Below, in pieces: positions 21,228-32,889 of a stretch of DNA of 64,000 bases. The position numbers and the translations under genes are program-made. The notes under the pieces are model-generated. The model was not told the origin of the DNA. It searched no databases and saw nothing but the letters and a program-made list of their open reading frames with translations. The stretch's first letter is position 1, and every line of letters starts with the position of its first letter. Source of the stretch: Posidonia oceanica (Eukaryota; Streptophyta; Magnoliopsida; Alismatales; Posidoniaceae); assembly GCA_037176725.1 (NCBI GenBank), contig JAZBRS010000013.1, positions 10,729,001 to 10,793,000 of the forward strand, given 5' to 3'.

Positions 21228-23424
21228 ATACTCGGGTTTCGGACATGGATTGTTGTTTGTTTAATAATGCGGTTATGTTGCCATGTTGTGTTTTTGAATT
21301 GGAGTTACAAACTATTAAGTAGCTGAGTTGTGAATTTCCGGCTCTGTAGTTGGTTTGGACTCCTCTCCAGCCATCAATATGTCATCTTGTGTCAGACAAA
21401 CAAAAAATGGATCGAGTTATACGCGTACATGTCATCTAGGAATTGGTAAGTGGAAAATTAAGTATGGGAGTGTCGTTTGGTGAGACGTAGATTTTTGCAA
21501 TCTAAATGTACCACTTGAGGTGCCGAGTTTTCCTTTTTTCGCGTAAATTCCCCATGTCAGTTGTGATTTATGAAATTCCCTTACGATTGCCTCAGGACTC
21601 GTTGAGAATGATTTATTTGTTCTAAGATAGCTGAATGATACTTTGGTTTGAATTTCTAGGATTTTTTTTTTCCCTTCCTCGTATGAAGTGGTGAAATTTC
21701 TTCACCTTCGAATAATCAGTTCATATATGGTGTTATGGGTTTAACATATAATATGTTGTTGTTTCTATCTTGAGCAACTGTCATCAACTCCCATATAACA
21801 AGTACTCCTAAGAATTAAAGGATGAGTGAAGTACATAGGTCGACGTTCATAAAAAATATCTAAATGAATTATGAACTCAATAGATCCTGTTTAGCAGATA
21901 TTTTTTGTTCATTGTCACACAATTCCTAATTCGCTAATAGTTTTTGTTTTCCATCTCATAGAAAACCCTTTTCGCTCCGCTTTGTTTCGATAGAACGATC
22001 ATATTTGGTCCTACGGTGTGCATTTAAGATAGAAGTAGTAGCAGATCTTTTGAGCAGAACGGTATATATGATTCCAAATTATCCAAATTACTTCTTTCTG
22101 GCCAAGCAAATAAGCACATGTGAAGAAGAACCGCCAGATTTTGTTCATTACTGATCCTGTCCAACTCCGTCAAAATAATCTAACCATTTATCTTCATAAA
22201 TGAGGTCGATTACATGCACTTCAAATATTGTTATCAGAAGAATGAAACATCCAAAATAAACTACTCTTAGCAAGACAAACTGAACATTTCTTTGGAAGCA
22301 GCTAATGAACAAATTAATCTGGTACAATCTTTGCGTTAAAAAAAATAAAATACCAACATATACATATGGACTGAAAGAAGAGGATGGTTGACGCAGTAAA
22401 AGGACAGACAAACAGAGTTGCGAAAAGGTATGAACGCATGACGTCAAAGGTGGGCTGGTCTGTCTGTTTGGCGAGAGAGTGGTCTATCCTCCTCTACAGA
22501 CTGAGTCAGTGCAATGGCCTTCAAAGTCAAACAAGGCGCCGATCAAACTCTCACAGCCAATCATGCAAAATACTGACGTATGGTAGGGTTGGTTAGGCAC
22601 AAGACCAACTACTAACGACAATATCAGGCGGGTATTAGCAACTCAAAATGTTTGGTTTCTGAAGTAGAGGATCTTTTGACTGGATTTTAAGTAAGGATTT
22701 GTTTGGTTTCAGGAAGCCAGGAGGAATTAGAGGGAGTTAGGATTAATGTCTCTGTAGCAATCAAAGTTCGTCACTTTGAAGAAGTTGTAGAACTAGAAGG
22801 AATTGGTTTTCCACCACTAGTGCTTTGGAGAGTAAATCTAGTTTCAAGATCAGAAAATGGTCTTTGTAGGTGTCTACAGGGATTTTGTCGTGTAGATGTC
22901 TTTTTTTTTTTTTTTAAATAAAATCTAATTATATGATCAGTTAATCTATATGATAATCTATTATATGTTAAAGTTTCATCCTAATCTGAGTTCTATTCAC
23001 TGTTAATTTTTAATCTAAAATTTAATTGTTAGAATTTAACAAAACAGATTGAATTTTAAGACCTTTAGATCAAAAGTTAATAATTATTTGATTTAAATGA
23101 CAATTTTACTATATATATTAAAGATATCTAATAAATATATCTATACAGTTGTTTTTTTTCTATATATTTATTAAAAAAAAAAATCTACAACCATATTAAA
23201 TGACACTTACACCAAATTTGTCCCCTTTCAAGATAACGCAAACACCGTAGAATAAAATCAGACGCCAAAATTTTTACTCTTAGATCTAGAATTCTCATAA
23301 CTACCATTCATATAACCGAACAGGACAATATCGAAAATATAACTTCCGAAGCAAACAACGGCTTTCAACTAAAAAAATGCAAAGATAAACGTCCATTATT
23401 GAGCTTGGCATCCAGTTGGAGTCT
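21228..23424. other. Intergenic region downstream of the DUF1645 gene
   Basis: The first 150 bp probably hold the 3' UTR (AATAATGCGG and AAACTATTAAG are possible processing-signal contexts). The remainder holds no recognisable gene. A perfect TGACGTCA, a bZIP-type site, stands at 22439-22446 in a moderately GC-rich patch (22380-22600). A poly-T run lies at 22902-22915. Confidence 0.5.
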
Positions 23425-23432
23425 TGTCACTT

Positions 23433-23660
23433 GTGTTGGATTTTTTTTTTTGGTTTGAAGGTGGGTTGGAACCTAATTAGTTGTCCACTCGTCAGTGTCA
23501 TTTTGGATTATCATAGAAACAGTCATACAAAAAATCTTGCTCGTTGTATACAAACTATGAAAAAGACGAAGATAAGAAGAAGATCATGATCCAGGTTAAG
23601 GGTGCAAGCAAGCAAAATGTCCAGTCTCTCACTCTTTGTAGAAATCCGAGTGATGGTGTG
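23433..23660 (+). repeat. Tandem duplication, upstream (empty-site) copy
   Basis: This copy reads TGTGTTGGATTTTT through GGTGGGTTGGAACCTAATTAG and ATCATAGAAACAGTCATACAA to CCGAGTGATGG without interruption. The second copy, starting at 23769, is split by the hAT element exactly inside GAAACAGTCATAC. It therefore preserves the pre-insertion sequence. Confidence 0.85.
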
Positions 23661-23768
23661 AATAAATAAATGGAATCAAGGATGTTAAGTTGTGGTGATG
23701 AGTGAGTTACACTCTCAAGTTTCAAAAAAGAAAAAGTATTTACCTCTGATGGCCATAATAATGTTTTG

Positions 23769-23857
23769 TGTTGGATTTTTTTTTTTGTTTGAAGGTGGGT
23801 TGGAACCTAATTAGTTATCCACTCGTCATTGTCATTTTGGATTATCATAGAAACAGT
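23769..23857 (+). repeat. Tandem duplication, second copy, left half
   Basis: Matches 23433-23523 and ends with GAAACAGT (23850-23857), the left target duplication of the hAT element. The continuation lies at 27722. Confidence 0.85.
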
Positions 23858-24002
23858 CAGTGGCGGAGCCACCGTATAACCAAGGTGGGTCACATGATCT
23901 ACCTAAATTTAAAAAAAACCCTCTTTCTATCTACTTTTGAAAAATTTTGCACCACCAAACTAAGTTACAATGATCCATCCTGTGATCCTGACCCACATGC
24001 TA

Positions 24003-24470
24003 CATAACATTCTCGACCCCACCCTCTGATGCTCTGCCCTCCGCTCTCGCCCTCCCCTCTCCGCTCTCGCCCTCGCCACGCTGTCCTGTCCTTCGCCAGT
24101 TCGCCCTCTGCGTGGTCTACAGTCCCGCCCCCTCCGCTGATCCGCTCCGCCCTTCGCCCTTTGCATGGTTTGCACTCTGTAGCCCCGCCCCCTCCGCCCT
24201 CCGCCCTCTGCAGCTCTGCTCTCACCCTCCACCAGTCCGTCCTCACCCTCCGGCCTCCGCTCCACGCCTCCACCCTCGCCGCTCCACTCAGTCTCGAGCC
24301 CTCCTCTCTGTGCCTCTACCCCTGCCACTGCTCTGTGAGCTGCGACCCTTGCCGCTCCACTCACGCGGTCACAGCCTTTGTGTGGAACAGTGGAAGACTG
24401 GAACTCTAGATTCTGGAAGGTGGCGGAAGCAATACTGCAACAAGCCAACAGCAATACCTAATACCTTTGA
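24003..24470 (+). other. C-rich leader region of the hAT element
   Basis: A low-complexity run of CCGCTCTCGCCCTCC-type sequence is open on both strands (plus 24029-24409, 24112-24477; minus 23960-24454), which argues against coding. It lies between the 5' end of the transposon and the transposase intron, so a transcribed 5' untranslated exon is the simplest reading. Confidence 0.5.
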
Positions 24471-25201
24471 AACTTGAAAGGTTAAGGTTCGTATGAATTT
24501 ATTATTTATGATTGTTTATTTTATTGAATTATTTGAATGGACCCCAACCAAGGCCCAAGGCCCAAGTCCCCAACAAATCACAAATCTACGTTTTTTCAAA
24601 CCGTTACATGGATTTAGTCATTTAGATATGTATAAGCAGAATAAATTTAGGTTATTTTTGCTTCTAAATGTTTCTTTGGTAGAGCTTCTCTCATTTGAGC
24701 ATTTGAATTTTACATATTACTTTTTATATCAAAATATACAATTAGGTTAAAGGAGCTTCTCTTAAAAGTTTATAATCACTTAATTTATATGAGAGTACAA
24801 AAGTCAAGATAATTTTAATTTTTTGTGACAAAAGTTGGACTTTAGAATATTGTTTGGCATTTTTGCATCATTATTCCATTTTTTAATATTTTATATTTTA
24901 CTTTTGTCACCTATAAAACTATAAAGTCTTGAAGTTAACCTCTCAAACGGGTTTTGTTTGATGTGCATTTTTTTTCCTTTTTGTCAATCTGAATGTTTGA
25001 GGTATTGGTTTTGCTCAAAAAAAATATTGCAATGTTATTCAATGTTTATTTAAATGTTTAACTCAATCAGGTTTTGTTTTGTTTGTTTAGTGCTTAGAAA
25101 AATTAATCCTACGTTTACTCAATGTTTATGTTTATTTTATGCAAATTGCAATGTGATTTTTTGCAATGTGATTATGAAGTAGTTGTATTTTGTAAACAGA
25201 T

Positions 25202-27592
25202 ATGGATAAATATTTGATAAAAAAGAGGCATTTAGAGAGATCATCATTGGGAAGTAAACCTACTCCTACTACTAGTAATCAAGAATGTAGTCAGCCACCA
25301 TCTTCAAGTTCAAAGAAAGTTTGTTCTGAATTCCAGATTGAAAATCTAATTTCAGATCCTGGTTTAAGACCACCTATAGCAAGTTATCATGTTAATGATC
25401 AAGATAGAATACGACAAGTATATTTGCAAAAAGGTCCTTGTCGACCCCGAGGACATGATTATTCATACACCATGTTTGGAAACTACAAACGCCGTTTCAA
25501 TGTTGAGTGGCTTGCTGAGTTTAATGATTGGTTGGAGTACAGTATGGAGAAAGATGCTGCCTTTTGTTTGTTTTGTTATGTTTGTCCAGAAGTAGGTGTT
25601 GATCCAGCTTTTGTGACAAGGGGATTTAATGCGTGGAATAACAAGCAGAGGTTATATAATCATGTTGGGAAGCACAACAGTTTGCATAATTCATCTAAGT
25701 TGAAGTGTATGGCTCTAATAAATGAGGAATAAAGTATTTCTACTTCTATCTCTAAGCAATCAGAAGGAGATAAAAAGGAATACAGTGTTCGTTTGGGTGC
25801 TTCAATTAATTGCATACGTTTTCTCTTACATCAATGTTTACCTTTTCATAGTCATGATGAATCTGAAAAGTCCTCAAATCAAGGAAATTTTCTTGAATTG
25901 TTGAAGTGGTTTGCTACACATAATGAAGAAATTGGAAAAGTTTTGTTGAAGAATGCTCCAGGGAATAACAAACTAACATCGCCAGACATTCATAAAGATA
26001 TTGTGTCTGCATTAACAAGTGAAACATCTGAACAGATTATTAAAGATATTGGTGATGATTTTTATACTATTCTAGTTGATGAATCTCGTGATATATCATC
26101 AAAAGAACAAATGACGGTAGTATTACGCTATATAAACAGAAATGGTTATATCATTGAGTGTTTTCTGGGCCTTGTGCATGTTAGTGACACACGTGCTTTG
26201 TCACTTAAAAATACCATTTGCGATTTGTTGTATACATTTGGACTTAGCATTACCAATTTGCGCGGTGAAGGTTATGATGGTGCTAGCAACATGCGAGGAG
26301 AGTTTAATAGGTTAAAGACTTTGATTCTAAAAGAAAATCCTTGTACTTTCTACATTCATTGTTTTGCTCATCAGCTTCAATTGATACTTGTAGCAGTTGC
26401 AGAAAATCATGTGGAAGTTGCTTCATTCTTTGATATTATTTCCATGGTAATGAATTATGTTGGAGGTTCATGCAAGCGTCGTGATACTCTTGGGGCTAAA
26501 GAAGTTGAAAGAGTGGCTAAAGAACTTGAATCTGGGGAAGCTAAAAGTGGCACAGGTAAAAATCAAGAACTTGGAGTCAAAAGTGCTAGTGAAACACGTT
26601 GTGATTCACATTATGCTGTTTTAATGAATTTAACTCATATGTTTTCATCAGTTGTAAATGTTCTTCAAATCCTTAAAATTGATGGTGAAGATGCAAAGAT
26701 AAAGGGACGGGCAAATACCTATTTGAACCTTATGCAGACATTTGACTTTGTGTTTATGTTGCACTTGATGAAAATAATTTTAGGAATTACATGTGATTTG
26801 TCAGATGCATTACAGAGAAAGGATCAAGATATCGTGAATGCTATTAATTTATTGAGAGTTTCTCGAAGGCGGTTAAATTCTTTGAGAAATGATGACAATG
26901 AATGAGAGTCTTTGCTTTTAAAAGTATGTTCATTTTGTGAAAAGCACAATATAGAAGTTAAAAGCATGGATATGATTTTTCAAGAACCAAGGAGACCACG
27001 ACGTGGCCAGGAAGAGAATATGAATATTCATTATTTTCGATTTGATATTTTCAACACTGTGATTGATTTGTTAATCAATTAGCTCAATGATCGTTTTAGT
27101 GAGAGAAGCACAGAATTGCTTCTATGTGTTGCATGTCTTGATCCAAGTGACAATTTTGTCTCTTTTGATAAAGAGAAGTTGATTAAACATGCACAACTTT
27201 ATCCTTTTGATTTCTGTAGTAAAGAATTTGATAGACTTGAAAATCAGCTTGATCCATATATATTAGATGTCCGTGGAAATCCTAAATTTGCCAATGTGAA
27301 AGGCATTTCTGGACTTGCTCAGAAAGTTATGGAATTGAAGATGGATCGTGTTTATTTTCTTATATATCAACTTTTGAAGTTAGCATTGCTTCTTTCTGTT
27401 GCTACTGCTTCTGTGGAAAGAGTATTTTATGCAATGAGTATCATAAAAACTCGTTTGCGTAACAGAATGTGAGATAGATTCATGAATGATTGTTTAGTTG
27501 CTTACATTGAGCGGGATGTAGTCGATAAGATCGACAACAAGACTATCATAGAGCGATTTCAGAGTATGCAATCTCGTCGTGGAATGTTGTAA
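25202..27592 (+). pseudogene. hAT transposase, interrupted by four stop codons
   Basis: Transposase would bind the element ends and cut and paste it. One frame runs 797 codons from ATG 25202 to TAA 27590-27592, with stops only at 25730 (TAA), 26903 (TGA), 27080 (TAG) and 27470 (TGA) and no frameshift. Domains in order: a TTF-type zinc finger region (about residues 60-175, with FCLFCY), a DUF4371 segment with the RNase-H-like catalytic core (ILVDESRD near 283, GYDGASNM near 360) and the C-terminal hAT dimerisation domain (SVATASVERVFYAMSIIKTR near 735-755). This architecture matches plant zinc finger MYM-type/TTF-type hAT proteins. Each stop can arise from a single C-to-T or G-to-A change. Splicing around the stops is not indicated. 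Confidence 0.9.
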
Positions 27593-27721
27593 TGTAAGTG
27601 TTACTTTTATTGTTATTTATAATTTTAATATAATACATGTCTTTTTATTTAATATTTTTTTTCCAGTCATTAGACTTTTTTTATATAACCCACTCTTTAA
27701 AATTTCCTAGCTCCGCCACTG

Positions 27722-27857
27722 GAAACAGTCATACAAGAAATCTTGCTTGTCGTATAAAAACTTTGAAAAAGACGCAGATAAGAAGATCATGATCCAAGTT
27801 AAGGGTGCAAGCAAACAAAAAATCTACTCTCTCTCTCTTTGTAGAGATCCGAGTGAT
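27722..27857 (+). repeat. Tandem duplication, second copy, right half
   Basis: Begins with the right GAAACAGT and continues CATACAAGAAATCTTGCT, CATGATCCAAGTTAAGGGTG and CCGAGTGATGG, matching 23516-23656. It diverges after 27857. Confidence 0.85.
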
Positions 27858-28225
27858 GGTACTTCTGGCATAGACATGGAAGAATTCTTCAAAATTTCAT
27901 TGCATTATATCAAGAAAGAATAAGGAGATAGAACGTCACTAGGACTACAATAAACATGACTGTGGGTGACCTATTTTTCTAAAATAATAATTAAAAAAAT
28001 CTAAGTCTTAAGACCTTTTAATTCACTTCCTAGTCAACAACGTACTCTAATTTCACAATTCTTGACTTGTTTTTTTATTGTCGATCAGAGTGATTAATTT
28101 TAGTTGAAATTTTCTAAAACTTAGGACATTCAGTAAAGCAGTTACCATAATCAAATTTCCCTCATGTTTTCTTTTGAATGGTGCTTCCCCTACCTTGCAA
28201 CCCCCATAGAGAAAGCTTAAGTGAT
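27858..28225. other. Intergenic spacer
   Basis: No gene or element is recognised between the hAT target duplicate and the copia element. Confidence 0.5.
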
Positions 28226-28230
28226 GTTAA

Positions 28231-28455
28231 TGATGAAGAGAAGAAAGGAGAAAAAACCAGAAGAAGAAGGAAAGAAAGATGGAGAGAACACTGTCTTGCA
28301 TTATACGTGAACAGTCGGTAACATATATACATATACATGCAGGTGTGAGATGAACCTGCAGAAGAATCATGAATATACAGAGCCTTCCAAAAGCTTCAGG
28401 ATGTGTGTGGAACGTATAAGAAGGAAGAGTCTATGTATATACATCATGCTTTACG
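28231..28455 (-). repeat. Copia 3' LTR
   Basis: Begins TGATGAAGAGAAGAAAGG. Its inner edge reads CTTTACG where the partner LTR has CTCTACA, so the terminal CA has mutated. It differs from the 5' LTR by a few substitutions and two small indels, indicating a modest age. Confidence 0.88.
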
Positions 28456-31400
28456 TGCCCTCTCAAGCATGACGGAATGTAATGAAGATTAAGCTTGCCA
28501 CAGAACCATTGATGTCGATCCGACGGAAAAGGCTTGGTGAACCCATCAACGACTTGGAGAGACGAAGGAACATGAGATAGCCGAAGTGTTCCCCTAGCAA
28601 GGAGCTCGCAGATGAAGTGAAAATCTATTTCAATGTGCCTTGTACGTCCATGAAAGACCGGATTGGTGCTTAACTGGATGGCGAAGAGGTTATCGCAGTA
28701 GATGTCCGGCGGTCGAGGTAAGGGAAGGCGTAGCTCTTGAAGGAGGAAACACAGCCACCGGAGTTCTGCAACAGTGTGAGCAATCACTCTATATTCTGAT
28801 TCAGTGCTGGAACGAGACACAGTTGTTTGCTTCTTAGTGACCCATGATATGGGGTTGCCGTTGAGAAGGATGCATGCGCCAGTGACAAAGTGCCGATTGG
28901 TGGGATCCCCGACCCAGTTGGCGTCGGTGAAGGCATGCAAACGGAGACGAGTACCAGCAGGAGGTTTCTTGAGATAGAGGCCATGACTCAGTGTGCCTTT
29001 AACATACCGTAGAATTCTCTTGGCTTTCTTCATGTCAGCAACGGTGGGATTCTGCATGTGTTGAGAGAGAGAATAGACGGAGAAAGTGATGTCGGGCCGA
29101 GAGAGAGTGAGATAGAGGAGACCATCGATGAGGCTTCGAAATAATGTTGGCGACTCCAAGGGAGAAGAGTCGTCCTGTCTGGAAGAAATGGTGGTGGTGG
29201 ACATGGGTGTAGGACATGGTTTACAGAGAGCCATGTTGAATTTCTTCAGAAGATCGGTGGCATACCGAGCTTGAGAAACAAACAAAGCATCTTTGGTGCG
29301 AGTGACTTCAAGTCCCAGAAAGTAGCCAAGAGTTCCCAGCCGTCTGCAGTCGAATGTGGCACATAGAGAGTCAATAAACTTGGTGATTTCATCTGGGCTA
29401 GAGCCTGTGACGACGAGATCATCCACATAGACAAGTATAACCAGAGTGTAACTCCTAGTGGTTTTGATGAATAAAGAGTTGTCAAGTGACTTGTTTTGAA
29501 CCCGGAAGAGAGAAGAAAAGCTTGGAGACGATGAAACCAGGCCCGGGGAGCTTGTTGGAGTCCATAAAGAGCTTTGTGAAGCTTACAGACATGGGATGGC
29601 CGGAGAGGATCACGGAAGCCAGGTGGCTGTTGCATGAAGACATCTTCATCAAGGTGGCCTTGGAGAAAGGCATTGCGGACATCAAGTTGTTCTAATGGCC
29701 AGTTAAGAGTTGTGGCGAGTGAGAGAATGAGGTGGATGGTGGTATGCCAGACCATAGGGCTGTATGTTTGATCAAAGTCGACGCCGGCCTGTTGATGGTA
29801 TCCCTGGGCAACCAGGCGTGCTTTGTAACGATCAACAGCCCCTGTGGATGTATGTTTGACACGGAAGACCCATCGACAGCCAACGACATTCTGATGGGGA
29901 TGCGGAGGAACAAGTGACCATGTGTGATTGCGTTGAAGAGCACTGAACTCCTCGTCCATGGCAGATACCCAATGAGGAAATTGCTTGGCCTCTGTGTAGG
30001 ATAAGGGTTCATAGAGAGTAGAGTCAGTGATGTCAGTGGCCAGGGCATGAGGTAGGGGATGAGGTGAAGTTTGATTGTAAATGCTGGTAAGAGTGCGAAA
30101 TTTTTGTGGTGGAGTGGAGGAAGCTGATGAAGTAATGGAGGTGGGTGTAGTGCTAACTGAACGGGGAGGAGTGGCATGCATAGGATGAGGAGAAGAAAAG
30201 GGGGTCGTTAGAATAGAGGGGACAGTAGGGGGCAGAGGTTGTTGAGCTGAATGTTGAGGAATTAAGATATTGGTGTGAGGTATGAGAAAAAGTGAAGAGG
30301 AGGGCTGAGTGGTGATGGGTGACGGGCCAGTGGGAGCTTTGATGGGAAAGAGGTTTTCATTGAAAGTGACATGGCGTGAGATGAAGATTTTTCCAGAGAT
30401 AGGATCAAGACATTTGTATCTTTTATGATCAGGAGAAAAACCAATGAATACACAGAGTTGTGATTTGGGTTGTAGCTTGTGGTGGTTAGGGCCGAGGAGA
30501 AGGGGATAGCAGGCACATCCAAAAACATGTAAGAGGTTTTAATCAGGCTGTTGTTGGTAGAGTAGTTCATAGGGAGTATGATAGGATAGAATCGGGGTGG
30601 GGAGCCTATTAATTAGGTATACGGCCATGTGGAAGGCTGATAGCCAGTAAGAGGATGGTAAGCCTGCTTGGAATAATAAGCATCTGCTCATCTCAACAAG
30701 GTGCCGGTGTTTGCGCTCAACCACGTCGTTTTGAGCTGCTGTGTATGGGCACGAGATGCGGTGTTGGATGCCATTAAGTTTGAGAAACGACTGGAATTGT
30801 TGGTTGATAAACTCTCCTCCTCCATCAATTTGCACTTGACGAACAACACAATATAGCTGAGTTTCTATTAGTTTCTTAAAATCAACAAAGTTGTGGAGTA
30901 CATCGGATTTGTGATATAATGGAAAAATCCACATGTAGCGAGAGTAATCGTCAACTACAATAAGAAAATAAGAGAAATTAGAGAGAGATTTGACAGGAGC
31001 CAGTCCCCAAACATCTAGATGAAGGAGAGCAAGAGGTGACTCAGTCCGATGAGTGCTGGTAGGGAAAGGAAGGCGGTGAGCTTTTCCGAGAGGACATACT
31101 GAGCAAGAAGCATGAGAATTATTGGTGGTAGGGAGATTGTACTTGTGAAGGAGAGTTTGCAAGATAGCCGGAGATGGATGACCCAACTGGTTGTGCCAAG
31201 TGGTAGAAGATGTACGAGAACCAACGGTGGCAAAGAGAGCGGAGGAGGTAGCAGGTCCGGTGACATGATAGAGACCATCATGACTATGGCGATGGAAGAG
31301 CATCTTGCCAGAGAACTTGTCCTTCACCGTAAAACCAAAAGCATCCATTAGAAACAGGCAATTGTGTTCTTTGGAGAATTGTTGAATAGAGAGGAGATTT

Positions 31401-32633
31401 TTCCAGAGAGCCGGAACGTAGAGAACATCAATGAGAGGAAGGCGGCCATTGGTGGTGGAAATGAATGACCGTCCAATGTGAGTGATGAGAAGGAGAGATC
31501 CATTTCCTACCAGAATGGATCGAGTACTTGAGCAAGGCCGCATGTCTGTCATGTTGTGAGGGTAGTTGGACATATGTTGGGTGGCGCCTGGGTCCACGCA
31601 CTAGGATTTCTCTAAATCATCATAGAGGTTGAGGTTGGACATGGAATCGGCTGAGGATTGAGAGAGATAGGCATGGTTATGTCTCTCATAACAGACTCTA
31701 GCTGTGTGTTCCCATTTATTGCAAATTTGACAAGCAACGTTGGAGTGAACAGAGGAAGGTGTGGGACGCAGGGGAGGGGCAAGGGAAGGTGGAGGAAAGG
31801 AGGGCAACTGAGTTTGTAGATAGTGGGAAGAATGGTTGTGACGTCCACCACGGCCTCGACAGCCACGACTACGATTGCGACCACCACGGCCACTCCCTCC
31901 ACGGCTGCTAGAGTGCTGTTGAGTTGGTTGAGAAGTGGCAATGAGACCTGTATCAGAGGGAACAGTGGGAGGGGTGAGACATTGTATTAGAGAGGTTTCT
32001 TGGAGAAGAACCTCATACATTTCATTGAAGGTGGTGGTGGGTCGAAAGTTAAGAGAGGTTATGAATTCTTTGTATTCGTGTTCAAGGCCGTCGGTGATAA
32101 TCTCAAGAAGGTGAGACTCATCAAGTGGAGCTCCGGCAGCGGCCATGGCATCGGAGAGAGTTTTGGCATGGAGGAGATATTCATCAATGGACTGACTTGG
32201 CTTCTTCTTGAGTGAACGAAGTTGGTCTTGGATTGTTTTGAGCTGGGATTTAGAGACTGGTGCCAAACATTTTCCAACAGGGACCTGCTTCAAGAGAGGT
32301 TGTAGATGGAATGAGCATGGACTGGATGCTTGGAGAAACTGTGGCACGGATCCAACTAAGGACTAATTTGTCGGTCTTCAGCCAGGTGAAGTAAGAGGAG
32401 TTGGGTTTGTCGTCGATGGTGGCCAGTGGTGGAGAATAGTTGGCATCGATGATGAAGAGGAAATCATGAAGGGTGAGGATATCATAGAATTGGGTAGACC
32501 AGCACAGGTAAGTGGTGCGAGTCGTGGGTTGAGGGAAGTGGTGAGAGATGTTGAAGGTGAGAGGCAGGGTGGTGGATGTTGTGGGTGGGTTGCCGAACTC
32601 GGAGGAAGAGGAAGAAGAAATGGTGGAGGCCAT
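28431..32633 (-). pseudogene. Copia gag-pol polyprotein, lightly broken
   Basis: The polyprotein supplies all retrotransposition functions. Translation starts at 32633 (MASTISSSSSSEFGNPPTT). The gag N-terminus shifts frame near 32300 and continues to the CCHC knuckle CQICNKWEHTARVC near 31720. A TAG near 31601 separates gag from VDPGATQHMS (protease region). The integrase zinc finger (WHNQLGHPSPAIL) and core (VVDDYSRYMW, VVERKHRHLVEM) follow in the same frame. There is a TAA at about 30540, then the reverse transcriptase (WVFRVKHTSTGAVDRYKARL, GYHQQAGVDFDQTYSP), a frameshift near 29480, the catalytic YVDDLVV at about 29430 and RNase H (TDANWVGD, STESEYR, HIEIDFHFI). The defects are two shifts and two stops; YVDD and the integrase residues survive. 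Confidence 0.9.
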
Positions 32634-32657
32634 GATAGGAACCCATAATAGTAGTTA

Positions 32658-32671
32658 GGCGACTGATACCA
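32658..32671 (-). other. Copia primer binding site
   Basis: The minus strand reads TGGTATCAGTCGCC immediately inside the 5' LTR, matching initiator methionine tRNA over the first eight bases. Confidence 0.8.
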
Positions 32672-32884
32672 TGATGAAGAGAAGAAAGGAGAAGAAACCA
32701 GAAGAAGAAGGAAAGAAAGATGGAGAGAACATTGTCTTGCATTATACGTGAACAGTCGATAACATATATATACACACAGGTATGAGATGAACCTGCGGAA
32801 GAATCATGAATATACAGAGAAGCTTCAGGATGTGTGTGGAATGTATAAGAAGGAAGAGTCTACGTATATACATCATGCTCTACA
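32672..32884 (-). repeat. Copia 5' LTR
   Basis: Runs TGATGAAGAGAAG to GCTCTACA on the plus strand and repeats 28231-28455 with indels in the TA-rich middle part and in the AGAGCCTTCCAAAAGC segment. Confidence 0.9.
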
Positions 32885-32889
32885 GTTAT

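Larger units (their letters stand above)
23858..27721 (+). mobile_element. Full-length hAT transposon (DUF4371/ZMYM-like transposase)
   Basis: The 3864-bp element starts CAGTGGCGGAGCCA and ends TAGCTCCGCCACTG, giving near-perfect inverted ends. It is flanked by the 8-bp duplication GAAACAGT at 23850-23857 and 27722-27729, the size made by hAT transposases. Inside lies one long transposase frame (25202-27592) preceded by a C-rich leader and an apparent intron ending TTTGTAAACAG at 25200. All ends are present, so it would remain mobilisable if an active relative supplied transposase; its own gene carries four stops. Confidence 0.92.
28231..32884 (-). mobile_element. Compact Ty1/copia element (Ale-like), nearly complete
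   Basis: The 4654-bp element has LTRs at 28231-28455 and 32672-32884 and near-matching flanks GTTAA (28226-28230) and GTTAT (32885-32889), a 5-bp duplication with one mismatch. On the minus strand the primer site TGGTATCAGTCGCC follows the 5' LTR, and GCTTGAGAGGGCA serves as polypurine tract before the 3' LTR. Gene order is gag, protease, integrase, reverse transcriptase, RNase H, the copia arrangement. Short LTRs and small size suit the Ale lineage; that is an inference. Confidence 0.92.

Noticed and set aside
22384..22596. 70-aa frame after the DUF1645 gene
   Set aside because: No recognisable motif; the local GC rise and TGACGTCA site fit regulatory or random sequence equally well.
23960..24477. 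Long open frames on both strands in the C-rich part of the hAT element
   Set aside because: Both strands are open because of low-complexity CTC/GAG composition; no domain, and it lies in the non-coding leader of the transposon.
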